A DNA stretch of 56,993 bases from a bacterium (GCA_018648585.1 JABGQW010000012.1:1-56993), one strand, 5' to 3'. Counted from the stretch's first letter, positions 23,558 through 32,529 are shown. Numbers and translations are program-made. Notes: generated by a model not told the origin, from the sequence alone.

Positions 23558-25321
23558 ATGCTCCGGACACACACCTGCGGCGAATTGACCGCGAAAAATA
23601 TCGGCGAAAAAGTGACGCTCTGCGGATGGATTCACGATCGACGCGATCTGGGCGGATTGATTTTTCTGACGCTGCGCGATCGGTACGGAAAAACGCAAAT
23701 TATTCTCGATCCAGCGAAATATCCGGACGCGCACAAAATTGCAGAAAAAGTCCGCGCGGAATTTGTTTTAAAAATTACAGGAAAAGTTGCGCAACGCGCT
23801 CCGGGACAGGAAAAATCCGAGCAAAAAACGGGAGAAATTGAAATCGCGCCGGAGCATTTGGAAATTCTGAATCGCGCAAAAACACCGCCGTTCGAAATCG
23901 ACGCGGATGTGAAAAATGAAGATTTGCGACTGGAATTTCGGTACCTCGATCTGCGCCGCGAGCGACTGCAAAAAAATCTGCAACTGCGCCACGAAATGAC
24001 ACTGACGATCCGGAACTTTTTTGATCAGGAAAAATTTCTCGACATCGAAACGCCGATTTTGGTGAAAGGAACGCCGGAGGGATCGCGCGAATATTTGGTT
24101 CCGAGTCGCGTCCATCCGGGGAAATTTTACGTTTTGCCGCAGTCGCCACAGCAATTGAAACAACTTTTGATGCTCGCGGGGTACGACAAATATTTTCAAG
24201 TGGCGCGCTGTTTTCGCGACGAAGATTTGCGCGGCGATCGCCAGCCGGAATTTACGCAGATCGATTTTGAAATGTCGTTTGTGGAGTCCGAGGACGTGAT
24301 CGACGTGACGGAAAAATTGTTTGTCGAACTGACGAAAAAACACGCAGGAAACGTCGACTGGGAAAAATTTTTGGAAAACGGAAAAATGCGCCGAATGACG
24401 TACCGCGACGCGATGGAAAAATACGGCTCGGACAAACCCGACATCCGATTCGAGTTGGAACTGCACGATTTGACGGAAATTTCGAAAAAATGCGGATTCG
24501 GCGTTTTTGAAAATGCGGAAAAAGTTTTCGGACTCTGTGTGCCGAAATCGCTCGGTGAATTTTCGAGAAAAAAAATCGAAGAACTGGAATCTGTCGCCAA
24601 ACAAAATGGCGCACGCGGGCTCGCGTGGTACCGCATCGGCGAGGAATCCGGAGCAGTCGGAAAAAACACGATCGAAAAATTTCGCGCGGAATTGAAAAAA
24701 GAATTCGACGCCAACGACGGCGATCTGATTTTATTCGGCGCGGGAGATTTTTTGCATGCAGTCGAACCACTCGGCGCGGTACGATTGAAACTCGGCGACG
24801 ATTTGAAGTTGAGAAAATCAAACGAGTGGGCGTATCTGTGGGTCGTTGATTTTCCGATGTTTGAAAAAAAAGACGACGGAACTGTCGCCGCGCAGCACCA
24901 CCCGTTCACTTCACCGCTGGCCGCAGATTTTGAAAAATTGGAAACTTCTCCACTCGAATGTCGCGCCCAGGCGTACGACATCGTTCTCAACGGCGTCGAA
25001 CTCGGCGGCGGTTCGATCCGAATCCACGATCCGGAACTGCAGCACAAAATTTTCGAAATTTTCGGAATGTCAGAAAAAGAAACGCAGGCAAAATTTGGAC
25101 ATTTGTTGTCCGCGTTCGAATTTGGCTGCCCGCCGCACGGCGGATGCGCGCTCGGACTCGATCGCATCGTGATGCTTTTTGCCGGCGAACCCAACATCCG
25201 AGAAGTCATCGCGTTCCCAAAAAATCAGGTCGCCGCAGATTTGATGCTGGGCGCGCCCGCACCGATGCCGGAAAAAGAATTGGACGAACAAAATATCGCG
25301 GTGAAAATTTTGGAAAAATGA
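23558..25321 (+). CDS. aspS: Aspartyl-tRNA synthetase (bacterial type)
   Basis: A 587-residue class IIb synthetase. The N-terminal OB fold includes VTLCGWIHDRRDLGGLIFL. Motif 2 is ARCFRDEDLRGDRQPEFTQ. The GAD insertion that marks bacterial AspRS spans about 290-410. The C-terminal catalytic part has VLNGVELGGGSIRIH and motif 3 GLDRIVMLFAGEPNIREVI. Start: ATG 23558; the ORF is open to 23513 but that segment is the promoter. Whether it is discriminating or also charges tRNA-Asn cannot be told by eye; the AsnRS gene 650 bp upstream suggests discriminating. Its stop overlaps the next gene's ATG (ATGA, 25318-25321). Confidence 0.96.
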   Translation: MLRTHTCGELTAKNIGEKVTLCGWIHDRRDLGGLIFLTLRDRYGKTQIILDPAKYPDAHKIAEKVRAEFVLKITGKVAQRAPGQEKSEQKTGEIEIAPEHLEILNRAKTPPFEIDADVKNEDLRLEFRYLDLRRERLQKNLQLRHEMTLTIRNFFDQEKFLDIETPILVKGTPEGSREYLVPSRVHPGKFYVLPQSPQQLKQLLMLAGYDKYFQVARCFRDEDLRGDRQPEFTQIDFEMSFVESEDVIDVTEKLFVELTKKHAGNVDWEKFLENGKMRRMTYRDAMEKYGSDKPDIRFELELHDLTEISKKCGFGVFENAEKVFGLCVPKSLGEFSRKKIEELESVAKQNGARGLAWYRIGEESGAVGKNTIEKFRAELKKEFDANDGDLILFGAGDFLHAVEPLGAVRLKLGDDLKLRKSNEWAYLWVVDFPMFEKKDDGTVAAQHHPFTSPLAADFEKLETSPLECRAQAYDIVLNGVELGGGSIRIHDPELQHKIFEIFGMSEKETQAKFGHLLSAFEFGCPPHGGCALGLDRIVMLFAGEPNIREVIAFPKNQVAADLMLGAPAPMPEKELDEQNIAVKILEK

Positions 25322-25965
25322 TTTTTTTAGAAGCATCGCCATCACACTGGATCACACTATTTGCCGTGTTTTCTGTGACGGGCGTTTTGGGAGAAACGAT
25401 GTTTTGTGCCGCCTGGAAAATGGTGCACGGGAAACCGTTTTGGACGTATTTTGTCGCGCCCATTTTTTCGGGAAACTCGAGTTGGCTCAATTTTATTCCC
25501 TGGGGAATTGGCGGTTTTATTTATTTGGGCGTGTACGATTTGATTTTGAACATCGGTAAATTTTCTCCCAGTTTTCCAGCAATACTGGTCGGCGGTTTTT
25601 TGGGAACATTTTTTTTGTTTCCGTTTTTGTTCGTCTTTTTCCAAAAAAAGAAAAAAATTCAAAACGCACAAAAAATCGGAATAATTCTGCTGCTGGCACT
25701 TTTGGTGCTCGCCGCCACGGATTTTGTTCTCGCACTTTTTCTCCTGATCGGGAGTGCCGTCGCCGGAATCCTGGAATTTTTGTACGGGAAAATTCTCCAA
25801 AAAATTTTTCACAAACCATTTTGGAAATACAACATTTCCGCTCGCGACAACGGACATCTTTCGATGTTGGCACCGATTGGGTTTGCGATTGCGGGCATTT
25901 TTTTTCTGAATGTTTTTTACTGTTTTCAAAAACTTTTTCTCTTTTCTTCATTCCATCACTTCTGA
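25318..25965 (+). CDS. Polytopic membrane protein, unknown function
   Basis: A 215-residue protein with about five or six hydrophobic segments (near 10-30, 45-80, 85-110, 122-150, 180-205). It includes ETMFCAAWKMVHGKPFWTYF and SWLNFIPWGIGGFIYLGVYD, conserved-looking parts that I cannot assign. Its ATG overlaps the aspS stop by 4 bp, so it is translationally coupled to it. A PH-domain membrane protein follows after 4 bp. No catalytic motif is visible. Confidence 0.72.
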   Translation: MIFLEASPSHWITLFAVFSVTGVLGETMFCAAWKMVHGKPFWTYFVAPIFSGNSSWLNFIPWGIGGFIYLGVYDLILNIGKFSPSFPAILVGGFLGTFFLFPFLFVFFQKKKKIQNAQKIGIILLLALLVLAATDFVLALFLLIGSAVAGILEFLYGKILQKIFHKPFWKYNISARDNGHLSMLAPIGFAIAGIFFLNVFYCFQKLFLFSSFHHF

Positions 25966-25969
25966 AAAA

Positions 25970-26425
25970 ATGAAACTCGAAAAATACATCGGTCCTGGAG
26001 AAACGATCAAAATAAAATTTGGAATTTCGGAGCGCTGGTTTTTTGGGCAGATTTTTCCGCTGATCGTGATTTTCGGCGTGCTGATTTTTTTCTGGCGGGA
26101 CAACGTGCTGATCGCGTCGATTCTCTCCGGAATAATTTGGATGATTATTTTTTGGCGCACGCACGGTTTTTTTTCAACGAAATATTTTGCCACCGACAAA
26201 AAAATTTACAAACTCACCGGATTTTTATGGAAAAAACTCGAGTCCGCCGCGGAATCACAACTTGAAAATATCGCGGTGAAACAATCGTTCGTTGCGCGAT
26301 TTTTGTTCGGAATGGGAACGCTAAAATTTCAAACCGCTGGCGCAAACAACTCAGAAATTTCGCTCGTCCGCGTCGACGATCCGTGGGAAACAAAACAAAA
26401 AATCGAATCCGCGTGGCAAAAATAA
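25970..26425 (+). CDS. Membrane protein with bacterial PH (YdbS-like) domain
   Basis: A 151-residue protein. It starts with a short cytoplasmic segment (KYIGPGETIKIKFGISERW), then two transmembrane helices (about 25-60), then a bacterial pleckstrin-homology-like domain (FATDKKIYKLTGFLWKK, ESQLENIAVKQS, GTLKFQTAG, VDDPWETKQKIE). Such DUF304/bPH2 proteins are membrane-associated and mostly uncharacterised. It probably forms an operon with aspS and the membrane protein before it. Its last codons lie in a 36-bp sequence that is repeated at 27123-27158. A terminator follows directly. Confidence 0.82.
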   Translation: MKLEKYIGPGETIKIKFGISERWFFGQIFPLIVIFGVLIFFWRDNVLIASILSGIIWMIIFWRTHGFFSTKYFATDKKIYKLTGFLWKKLESAAESQLENIAVKQSFVARFLFGMGTLKFQTAGANNSEISLVRVDDPWETKQKIESAWQK

Positions 26426-26428
26426 AAA
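26393..26428. repeat. 36-bp direct repeat, copy 1 (end of PH-domain gene)
   Basis: Identical to 27123-27158. This copy encodes the last residues of the PH-domain protein (KQKIESAWQK), its TAA and the A-rich start of the terminator stem. Confidence 0.9.
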
Positions 26429-26456
26429 GAGTGGAACATCGCTGTGCCACTCTTTT
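26425..26456 (+). terminator. Terminator after the PH-domain gene
   Basis: AAAAGAGTGG (26425-26434) pairs with CCACTCTTTT (26447-26456), with an inner ACA/TGT extension. The A/T-flanked stem can work in both directions, serving also the secreted-protein gene that ends at 26474. Confidence 0.75.
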
Positions 26457-26473
26457 CGTCGACTTTTCATCGC

Positions 26474-26908
26474 TCAAAAAAATTCTTTCTTTTTAATGTA
26501 AGATTTCAGATCCAACTGAATCCGCTCCGAGTATCCGATCGATAGTTTTTGAAATCCATTTTTTTCAAAACTGTTTCGAAAAACATTCCCGTTGACAACT
26601 ACGATTTCAGAAATGTTTCCATTGAAATTTAGAAAAAGAAATTCCAATCGTCCAAACCGGTCACGAAACCAAAATTCTCGTTTTTTCGAAAAATTTTGAA
26701 GCAACTCAAATTCAAAGTCATCAAAATCCATGGTGCCATTTTGGTACTGCGCGACGTAATTTTGAATTTCTTCGAGCGAAACCGACGCAGTGTCGGTTTT
26801 GATTTTGCAGATCGGACAAGTCCGTAAAAACGGATTTTCTAAAAATTTCTGCGCTGCAGCACCAATCGTGGAGACAAAAACGGCAAAAATAATTACTAAG
26901 TTTTTCAT
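26474..26908 (-). CDS. Small secreted protein, 144 aa
   Basis: Not recognised. A signal peptide (MKNLVIIFAVFVSTIGAAA|Q) precedes a mature part of about 125 residues, again beginning with glutamine. A CPIC motif lies 12 residues into the mature part (RTCPICKIKT), thioredoxin-like in spacing but without other thioredoxin features; it could bind a metal. The C-terminal half contains alternating aromatic and charged residues (FWFRDRFGRLEFLFLNFNGN) typical of beta structure. It resembles the 160-residue protein at 27202-27684 only in size, export and position, not clearly in sequence. No Shine-Dalgarno site. Confidence 0.68.
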   Translation of the reverse strand: MKNLVIIFAVFVSTIGAAAQKFLENPFLRTCPICKIKTDTASVSLEEIQNYVAQYQNGTMDFDDFEFELLQNFSKKREFWFRDRFGRLEFLFLNFNGNISEIVVVNGNVFRNSFEKNGFQKLSIGYSERIQLDLKSYIKKKEFF

Positions 26909-27122
26909 GTTATTTTTATTTTTAATTTAAAAAGGAATCTCGAATTTCATTTTTGAAAAAATCCGGAAATCCTTTTCAAATCAAGGCGAGCGAAATGAAA
27001 AAGAACGACAACGGAAATTCTCGAATCCCGAACGGACAAAAAAATTCCACGAGGAAAGTTTAGAATATTTCCTGAAAAAGTCAAAGCCACTTCCGCATCT
27101 TTTTTTTGAGTTCTTCAAGACG
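26909..27122. other. Intergenic region with possible gene remnant
   Basis: About 210 bases between two secreted-protein genes. The upstream promoter region of the 26474-26908 gene must lie here, but I see no clear hexamer pair. Near 27090-27121 the minus strand reads RLEELKKKMRKWL then stop, similar in flavour to the UvrB tail. Together with the displaced 36-bp repeat this suggests a decayed duplication. Confidence 0.3.
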
Positions 27123-27158
27123 AAACAAAAAATCGAATCCGCGTGGCAAAAATAAAAA
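27123..27158. repeat. 36-bp direct repeat, copy 2
   Basis: An exact copy of the 3' end of the PH-domain gene (26393-26428), lying 730 bp downstream outside any gene. A different terminator stem follows it. Confidence 0.9.
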
Positions 27159-27185
27159 AACGGTCGAAATAAATCCGACCGTTTT
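27157..27185 (-). terminator. Terminator after the 160-aa secreted protein
   Basis: AAAACGGTCG (27157-27166) pairs with CGACCGTTTT (27176-27185), loop AAATAAATC. It lies 17 bp after the stop of the minus-strand gene at 27202; the flanking A and T runs make it bidirectional. Confidence 0.8.
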
Positions 27186-27201
27186 CTTTCAAACAAAAGC
27201 T

Positions 27202-27684
27202 CTAATATTCTTCTCGATCACGAGAATCTCGCGAAACGAACAATAAATCCTGAGTCCAAGACTTTAAAATTTCTGCCGTTTTTTCGTCAGACAAATTTCC
27301 GTCAAAATCACTGGAAAAGCCTGAAGATAAAAAATTTCCCGCTTTTGTCACGAGAACTACAATGACATTCCCGCCTTTGGGCAAAAATACAAAGTGTTTT
27401 TCCGGATAAGAATCAGTAAAATAAAAAGTCCCGCCACCAACGCGCGGATACTCGCAAAACACGCCGGGCGTGTGATCCGAACTTTCGTAGAATTCTAACA
27501 AATCTACGATTTCCTGTTTTGTCGGATCTTTTTCAGATTCTTGGTAGATCCGATTCAAAAACGGATTTTTAATTTTTACAATTTGTGGTTCTTGCCCCGC
27601 CTTTTCTTGAACTACTATTTTTAGTTCTTGTGCGCTTGCGAATGCAACGACACAAATCAAAATAAATAAACTTACTTTTCTCAT
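27202..27684 (-). CDS. Small secreted protein, 160 aa
   Basis: Not recognised. A signal peptide ends in AFASA|Q, so the mature protein begins QELKIVVQ. The mature part has a Pro/Gly-rich beta-like core (FCEYPRVGGGTFYFTDSYPE, HFVFLPKGGNVIVVLVTKAG) and an acidic C-terminus. One cysteine only. It has no close neighbour in an operon: a terminator follows and a 178-bp spacer precedes it. Its composition is similar to the other small secreted protein nearby. It is likely extracytoplasmic; function unknown. Confidence 0.68.
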   Translation of the reverse strand: MRKVSLFILICVVAFASAQELKIVVQEKAGQEPQIVKIKNPFLNRIYQESEKDPTKQEIVDLLEFYESSDHTPGVFCEYPRVGGGTFYFTDSYPEKHFVFLPKGGNVIVVLVTKAGNFLSSGFSSDFDGNLSDEKTAEILKSWTQDLLFVSRDSRDREEY

Positions 27685-27862
27685 AATTATTTAATTTTAG
27701 TGAAACATTTAATAAATACTGACGCCTCTGCTCCAAAAGCAGAAAACTCAGCATTTGCAAAATGCCACCGAGCTTGTTGTTTGAAAGAACGTCAAGTCGT
27801 CTTTTTTAAAAAAAGAATTCTTGAACTATTTTTGTATAAAACTTTTTTCGGGTTTCGTCAAC

Positions 27863-29836
27863 CTATTTCCGCAGCTTTTTTTCGAGTTCTTCGGTCTGAT
27901 CGCGCAAAATCGCCGCACGTTCGAAATCCAAATTTTGAGTCACGATGTCCATCTCCAATTCCAGCTCGACAATCATCCGTCCGATCTGATCTTTTTTCGT
28001 CAATTTTTCAAAATTTCTCGGCTTCCCGCTCGAAAGATCCCGGGAAATATCAACGATTTTTTTGATAATTGTCATCGGCGTGATTCCGTGTTTTTTGTTG
28101 TACGCGATCTGAATTTTTCGACGACGATCTGTCTCCGAAATCGCAGCTTTCATCGCATCTGTCATCCGATCGGCGTACATCACGACGTGACCGTCCGAAT
28201 TTCGTGCAGCGCGCCCGATGACCTGCAGCAGCGCATCTCGCGAGCGAAGAAATCCTTGTTTGTCCGCGTCCAAAATACAAATCAACGAAACTTCTGGCAG
28301 ATCGAGCCCCTCGCGCAACAAATTAATTCCCACCACAACTTCAATTTTTCCCTCGCGGAGTTCGCGGAGAATTTCGATGCGCTCGAGCGTTTCGATTTCA
28401 GAATGTAAATATTTTGCTTTGAGTCCCGCTTCGACAAAATATTCCGCCAAATCTTCCGCAGATTTTTTGGTGACAGTCGTGACCAGTACTCGCTGATTTT
28501 TTGCGAGTGTTTTGCGAATTTCTTCGAGCAAATTGTCGATCTGATTTTTTGTCGATCGCACTTCGATCGGCGGATCGAGAAGTCCCGTCGGACGAATAAT
28601 TTGCTCCACAATTTCAGATTTCGGACAGTGTTCGTACTCGTATTTTCCGGGCGTCGCGGAAACGTACACCGCCTGCGTCACTTTTTTTTCAAATTCTGAA
28701 AATTTCAACGGCCGATTATCAATCGCGCTTGGCAGCCGAAATCCGTGCTCGATCAGCGTTTGTTTTCGCGACAAATTTCCGTTGTACATTCCGCCAATCT
28801 GCGGAACCGTGATGTGCGATTCGTCGATAAAACAGAGAAAATCTGGTGGAAAATAATCCATCAACGTCGTCGGCGGATCACCGGGAACTCCGTCTGACAA
28901 ATATCGTGTGTAATTTTCAACGCCCGAAACGTACCCGACTTCGCGCAACATTTCCACATCGTACCGAGCCCGTTGTTGCAGTCGGTGCGCGGCGAGTGGA
29001 TTTCCAATTTTTTGAAGTTCGGCAATTCGCAATTCCAAATCTGTTTCAATTCCCGCGATCGAGCCTTCGATTCGTTCGCGCGTGGTCACGTTGTGTTTTG
29101 CTGGGAAAATTAAAATGTCGTCCAATTCTCGAAATACCTCGGACGTAAATGCGTCAATTTCTGTAATTTTTTCGAGAGAATCTCCCCAAAATTCAAGCTG
29201 AAACGCGATGTCGCCGCTCGGCGGAAAAATTGTGATCACGTCGCCCAACACTTCAAAAGTTCCGCGTTCAAAATCAGATTTGACGCGCTGGTACTGGATG
29301 TCGACGAGCGATGTGAGAAATTCTTTCCGCGGATAATCCTGCCCGGATTTGATTTCAATCGCCAATTTTTTGTAATCTTGAGCGTCGCCAATTCCGTAAA
29401 TACACGAAACCGAACTCACGATGATGCAGTCATTTCGCGTGAGCAAATTTTGGGTCGCGGCGTGCCGAAATTTTGCAATTTCTTCGTTGATCGTCGCTTC
29501 TTTTTCAATGTACGTGTCGGTGCGCGGCATGTACGCTTCCGGCTGATAATAATCGTAGTACGAGACGAAATAATTCACCGCGTTTTCTGGGAAAAATTGT
29601 TGAAACTCCGAACAAAGTTGCGCCGCGAGCGTTTTATTGTGCGCCAAAATCAGCGTCGGCCGCTGCGTCTGCTGGATAATGTTCGCCATCGTGAACGTTT
29701 TTCCGGTCCCTGTCGCGCCGAGCATCGTCTGATGCCGAAGTCCGTTTTTTAAACCAGACATCAACGCCTCGATCGCCCGAGGTTGATCCCCAGTCGGCTG
29801 AAAGTCTGAAACCAGTTTGAAATCTCGTCTGTCCAT
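27863..29836 (-). CDS. uvrB: Excinuclease ABC subunit B
   Basis: A 657-residue damage-recognition helicase of nucleotide excision repair. Features: GATGTGKTFTM Walker A (about 40-47), the damage-probing beta-hairpin YYDYYQPEAYMPRTDTYIEK (about 92-111), FIDESHITVPQ Walker B, the SATPGKYEYEH and INLLREGLDLPEVSL helicase motifs, QVIGRAARN, and a C-terminal UVR motif (IVELELEMDIVTQNLDFERA). Full length. It is one of the few genes here with a plausible Shine-Dalgarno site (GGAG, 7 nt before ATG). It follows pheT and the YtxH-like gene on the same strand. Confidence 0.97.
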   Translation of the reverse strand: MDRRDFKLVSDFQPTGDQPRAIEALMSGLKNGLRHQTMLGATGTGKTFTMANIIQQTQRPTLILAHNKTLAAQLCSEFQQFFPENAVNYFVSYYDYYQPEAYMPRTDTYIEKEATINEEIAKFRHAATQNLLTRNDCIIVSSVSCIYGIGDAQDYKKLAIEIKSGQDYPRKEFLTSLVDIQYQRVKSDFERGTFEVLGDVITIFPPSGDIAFQLEFWGDSLEKITEIDAFTSEVFRELDDILIFPAKHNVTTRERIEGSIAGIETDLELRIAELQKIGNPLAAHRLQQRARYDVEMLREVGYVSGVENYTRYLSDGVPGDPPTTLMDYFPPDFLCFIDESHITVPQIGGMYNGNLSRKQTLIEHGFRLPSAIDNRPLKFSEFEKKVTQAVYVSATPGKYEYEHCPKSEIVEQIIRPTGLLDPPIEVRSTKNQIDNLLEEIRKTLAKNQRVLVTTVTKKSAEDLAEYFVEAGLKAKYLHSEIETLERIEILRELREGKIEVVVGINLLREGLDLPEVSLICILDADKQGFLRSRDALLQVIGRAARNSDGHVVMYADRMTDAMKAAISETDRRRKIQIAYNKKHGITPMTIIKKIVDISRDLSSGKPRNFEKLTKKDQIGRMIVELELEMDIVTQNLDFERAAILRDQTEELEKKLRK

Positions 29837-29852
29837 AAAAATGCTCCGCCGA

Positions 29853-29881
29853 GTCTCCCAAAAAAAGGGCGATTGTGCAAG
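29853..29881 (-). promoter_or_regulatory. Possible uvrB promoter
   Basis: On the minus strand: TTGCAC (29876-29881), 17 nt, GAGACT (29853-29858), then 16 nt to the ATG with a GGAG in between. The -10 is weak. Unlike most genes here, it allows a short leader with a ribosome-binding site. Confidence 0.4.
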
Positions 29882-29882
29882 T

Positions 29883-30077
29883 TTATTTTTCCTCGTCCTC
29901 TTTTTTAAGTGCGTCTTTCAAAATCCGAAGCCCGCGCTTTCCTAATTTCAAACCAACTTCTTTCGTTTTTTCTCGATTTTTTTCTGAAGACAACAGCATC
30001 GATGCGACGCCAGCGACGGCTCCACCCACGATCAATCCCGCAAGCAGTCCGCCTCGTTTCTTTTTTTGTTTTCCCAT
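29883..30077 (-). CDS. YtxH-like small membrane protein, 64 aa
   Basis: A basic N-terminus (MGKQKKKRGG), a Gly/Ala-rich transmembrane helix (LLAGLIVGGAVAGVASMLL, residues 11-29) and a Lys/Glu-rich helix to the end. This is the plan of YtxH/gas-vesicle-protein-like small proteins (GxxxGxxxGxxxGxLxAPxxG), with the AP motif missing (LLSSEKNREK). Function of the family is unknown. It lies between pheT (24 bp) and uvrB (46 bp) on the same strand. Confidence 0.72.
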   Translation of the reverse strand: MGKQKKKRGGLLAGLIVGGAVAGVASMLLSSEKNREKTKEVGLKLGKRGLRILKDALKKEDEEK

Positions 30078-30101
30078 TTTTGTAAAATGAACAGATAAAT
30101 T

Positions 30102-32492
30102 TTACTGATTTTCTGCGGAAAAGTCCAGCCGCAGCTTCGCCGAAAACTCTTTTTCCAAATTTTTGACAATCGCCCGAAATTCCGATTCAACCATTTTTTC
30201 GGTCAGCGTTTGTTTTGAAGATCGAAATTCCAAATGAAACGCGAGATTTTTTTGTCCCAAACCCAGTTTTTTTTCATCTTCAAATTCGTCGAATAATTCC
30301 ATTTTTTCCAAATTTTGCGCCGCCGAAAACGCAACCGTTTCGAGATCGGCCACAAGTGTTTTCCGATCGACAACCACCGACAAATCCCGTCGCGACACTG
30401 GGTATGATGAAACCGGAACGTAGTGCTGCCCGGTCGTGCGCTCGCTTTTTTGAAGCTGTTCGAGATCAATTTCTGCAAAAATCGCGACCGAATTTTTAAC
30501 CGGATTTTTTACCGGATGCAGCTGCGCCAAAATACCAATCCGAGTTCCTCCGACAAAAATTTCGGAACACCGCGTCGGATGCGAAATCGCGCACGGATTA
30601 TCACACGGCACAAAATGGATCATTTCGGGATCAACCGCCACCGCGGAAAAAACACCAAATAATTTTGCTTTGAATCGGTAAAATTTCTCAACCGCGTCTA
30701 CTCCAATTTCTGCGGAAAATAATGTTAGTTTTTGCGTTTCAGAGAATTCCGGCTGATACACTTTTCCAATTTCGAAAAAATCAACTCGACGATGCACTCG
30801 CAATTCTGGTTCGAGATGGCGCACAAAATTGGAAACCAGCGTCCGGCGCAAAAAAGTGTATTCCTCGTTCGGCGCGTTCGACGTGGTGACGTACTTCTCC
30901 GGCGTCGTCTGCAAAAAAGTGAGATCGTCCGGACTCACAAACGACGAATGATACACTTCGAGAAACCCACGCGCGGCGAGAAAATTTCGAATGTGCCACT
31001 CCATCCGACGAAGTTTATTAACTCGCGGCGGATCGATCGGCAGCGTCGGGAGAATCGAAACAATATTTTCAAATCCGTACAATCGCACCACTTCTTCGAT
31101 CAAATCTTCGGGAATCGAAACGTCTTTTGTGTTGCGCCAACTCGGCACGTCGACGAGAATTTTTTTCTTTTTTTCGGCGATGGAAAATCCGAGCGCCGTC
31201 AAATATTTTTGAATATTTTCGTTGGAAATCGAAAGTCCCGATCGCGCGCGAATTAATTCCGGATCGAGCTGTATCACGAGCGGCTCGAACGGGTGCGGGA
31301 AAACGTCGGTGATCGGCGCAGAAATTTTTGCTGCGGGAGAAAATTCCAAAACCTGCGCGCACGCCGATCGCAGCGCGGGAACGCACATTTCGGGATCCAA
31401 CGATTTTTCGAAACGCATCGAACTCTCGGATCGCAGCCCCAGCCGCGCGGAAGTTCTGCGGATCGTCGCCGCGTCGAAATTTGCCGATTCGAAAATAATT
31501 TCGGTGGTTTCTGCCGTGACCGCGGAATCTTCGCCGCCCATAATTCCGGCGATCGACAAAACTTTTTTTTCGTCGGCGATCACCACGTCCGCCGGAGAAA
31601 GTTCGTACGTTTCGCCGTCGAGCGCGAGTAATTTTTCGCCTTTTTTTGCCTGGCGCACGATAATTTTTCCGGAAATTTTGGAAGCATCAAACGCGTGCAT
31701 CGGCTGCCCAAATTCGAGCAAAATCAAATTGGTCGCGTCCACAATGTTGGAAATCGCGCGAATTCCCAGATTTTCGAGACAGAGAATTTTTTTGAGCGCA
31801 GAATTTTCGACGGAAATATTTGAAATTTTTGCCGCACAAAATCGACGACAATTTTCGGTTTGAATTTCGACGGGAACTTTTTTTCCTGTTTTTGGAAACG
31901 AAATTTTTGGTTCGGGGAACGAAATTTTTCGATCAAAAATCGCGCCGAGTTCCCGCGCAAATCCGCGGTGTCCGAGCAAATCCGGGCGATGCGTCAAACT
32001 TTTGTTGTCGATGTCGAGCACCGTGTCGCAGAATTCATCGGAAATTTCCGAAAGCGCGCTCCCCAAAAACTTTTCGTCAAACTCCAAAACGCCGTTGTTT
32101 TTCATTCCGAGTTCGGAATTGTCGCAGACCATTCCCGCGGATTTTTCCCCGCGCAACTCTGTTTCAGAAATCTCGATTCCGCTGGCGAGCCGCGCTCCGT
32201 CGAGCGCGACGGGATAAATTTTATTTTCGGTCAGTTCGTGCACGGATCCGAAAATGATTTGTTTTTTCGGTAATTTTTTTCCAAAATCAAATTGTCCCAC
32301 GTGAAGTTTGTCCGAATTTTTGTGCGAACGCACTGCGAGCAATTTTCCCACGAACACGTTTTCAAAAAAAGATTTCCGCGAAATGAGTTCCTCAAGTTCT
32401 GCCGTGTGCAGCGTGAGTTTTTCGCCAATTTTTTCAGCCGAAATTTTTTCCACATCGACCAGTTCCCGAAGCCAGTTGAGAGACAGTTTCAT
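30102..32492 (-). CDS. pheT: Phenylalanyl-tRNA synthetase beta subunit
   Basis: A 796-residue beta subunit of the (alpha-beta)2 PheRS. All domains are present: N-terminal MKLSLNWLRELVD, the EMAP-like tRNA-binding domain (about 40-150, VGKLLAVRSHKNSDKL), B3/B4 editing domain (SISNIVDATNLILLEFGQPMHAFDASK), B5 (VDVPSWRNTKDVSIPEDLIEEV), the catalytic-like core, and the FDX-ACB anticodon-binding domain at the end (VPVSSYPVSRRDLSVVVD). pheS is not adjacent, unlike in most bacteria: upstream is the divergent DUF4012 gene. Start ATG 32490-32492, 8 nt after TTGCAT-17-TACACT, hence leaderless. Confidence 0.96.
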   Translation of the reverse strand: MKLSLNWLRELVDVEKISAEKIGEKLTLHTAELEELISRKSFFENVFVGKLLAVRSHKNSDKLHVGQFDFGKKLPKKQIIFGSVHELTENKIYPVALDGARLASGIEISETELRGEKSAGMVCDNSELGMKNNGVLEFDEKFLGSALSEISDEFCDTVLDIDNKSLTHRPDLLGHRGFARELGAIFDRKISFPEPKISFPKTGKKVPVEIQTENCRRFCAAKISNISVENSALKKILCLENLGIRAISNIVDATNLILLEFGQPMHAFDASKISGKIIVRQAKKGEKLLALDGETYELSPADVVIADEKKVLSIAGIMGGEDSAVTAETTEIIFESANFDAATIRRTSARLGLRSESSMRFEKSLDPEMCVPALRSACAQVLEFSPAAKISAPITDVFPHPFEPLVIQLDPELIRARSGLSISNENIQKYLTALGFSIAEKKKKILVDVPSWRNTKDVSIPEDLIEEVVRLYGFENIVSILPTLPIDPPRVNKLRRMEWHIRNFLAARGFLEVYHSSFVSPDDLTFLQTTPEKYVTTSNAPNEEYTFLRRTLVSNFVRHLEPELRVHRRVDFFEIGKVYQPEFSETQKLTLFSAEIGVDAVEKFYRFKAKLFGVFSAVAVDPEMIHFVPCDNPCAISHPTRCSEIFVGGTRIGILAQLHPVKNPVKNSVAIFAEIDLEQLQKSERTTGQHYVPVSSYPVSRRDLSVVVDRKTLVADLETVAFSAAQNLEKMELFDEFEDEKKLGLGQKNLAFHLEFRSSKQTLTEKMVESEFRAIVKNLEKEFSAKLRLDFSAENQ

Positions 32493-32500
32493 CCGCGCGG

Positions 32501-32529
32501 AGTGTAAAAAAAAATCCGGGGAAATGCAA
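32501..32529 (-). promoter_or_regulatory. Leaderless pheT promoter
   Basis: On the minus strand: TTGCAT (32524-32529), 17 nt containing eight T, TACACT (32501-32506), then 8 nt to ATG. Confidence 0.75.
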
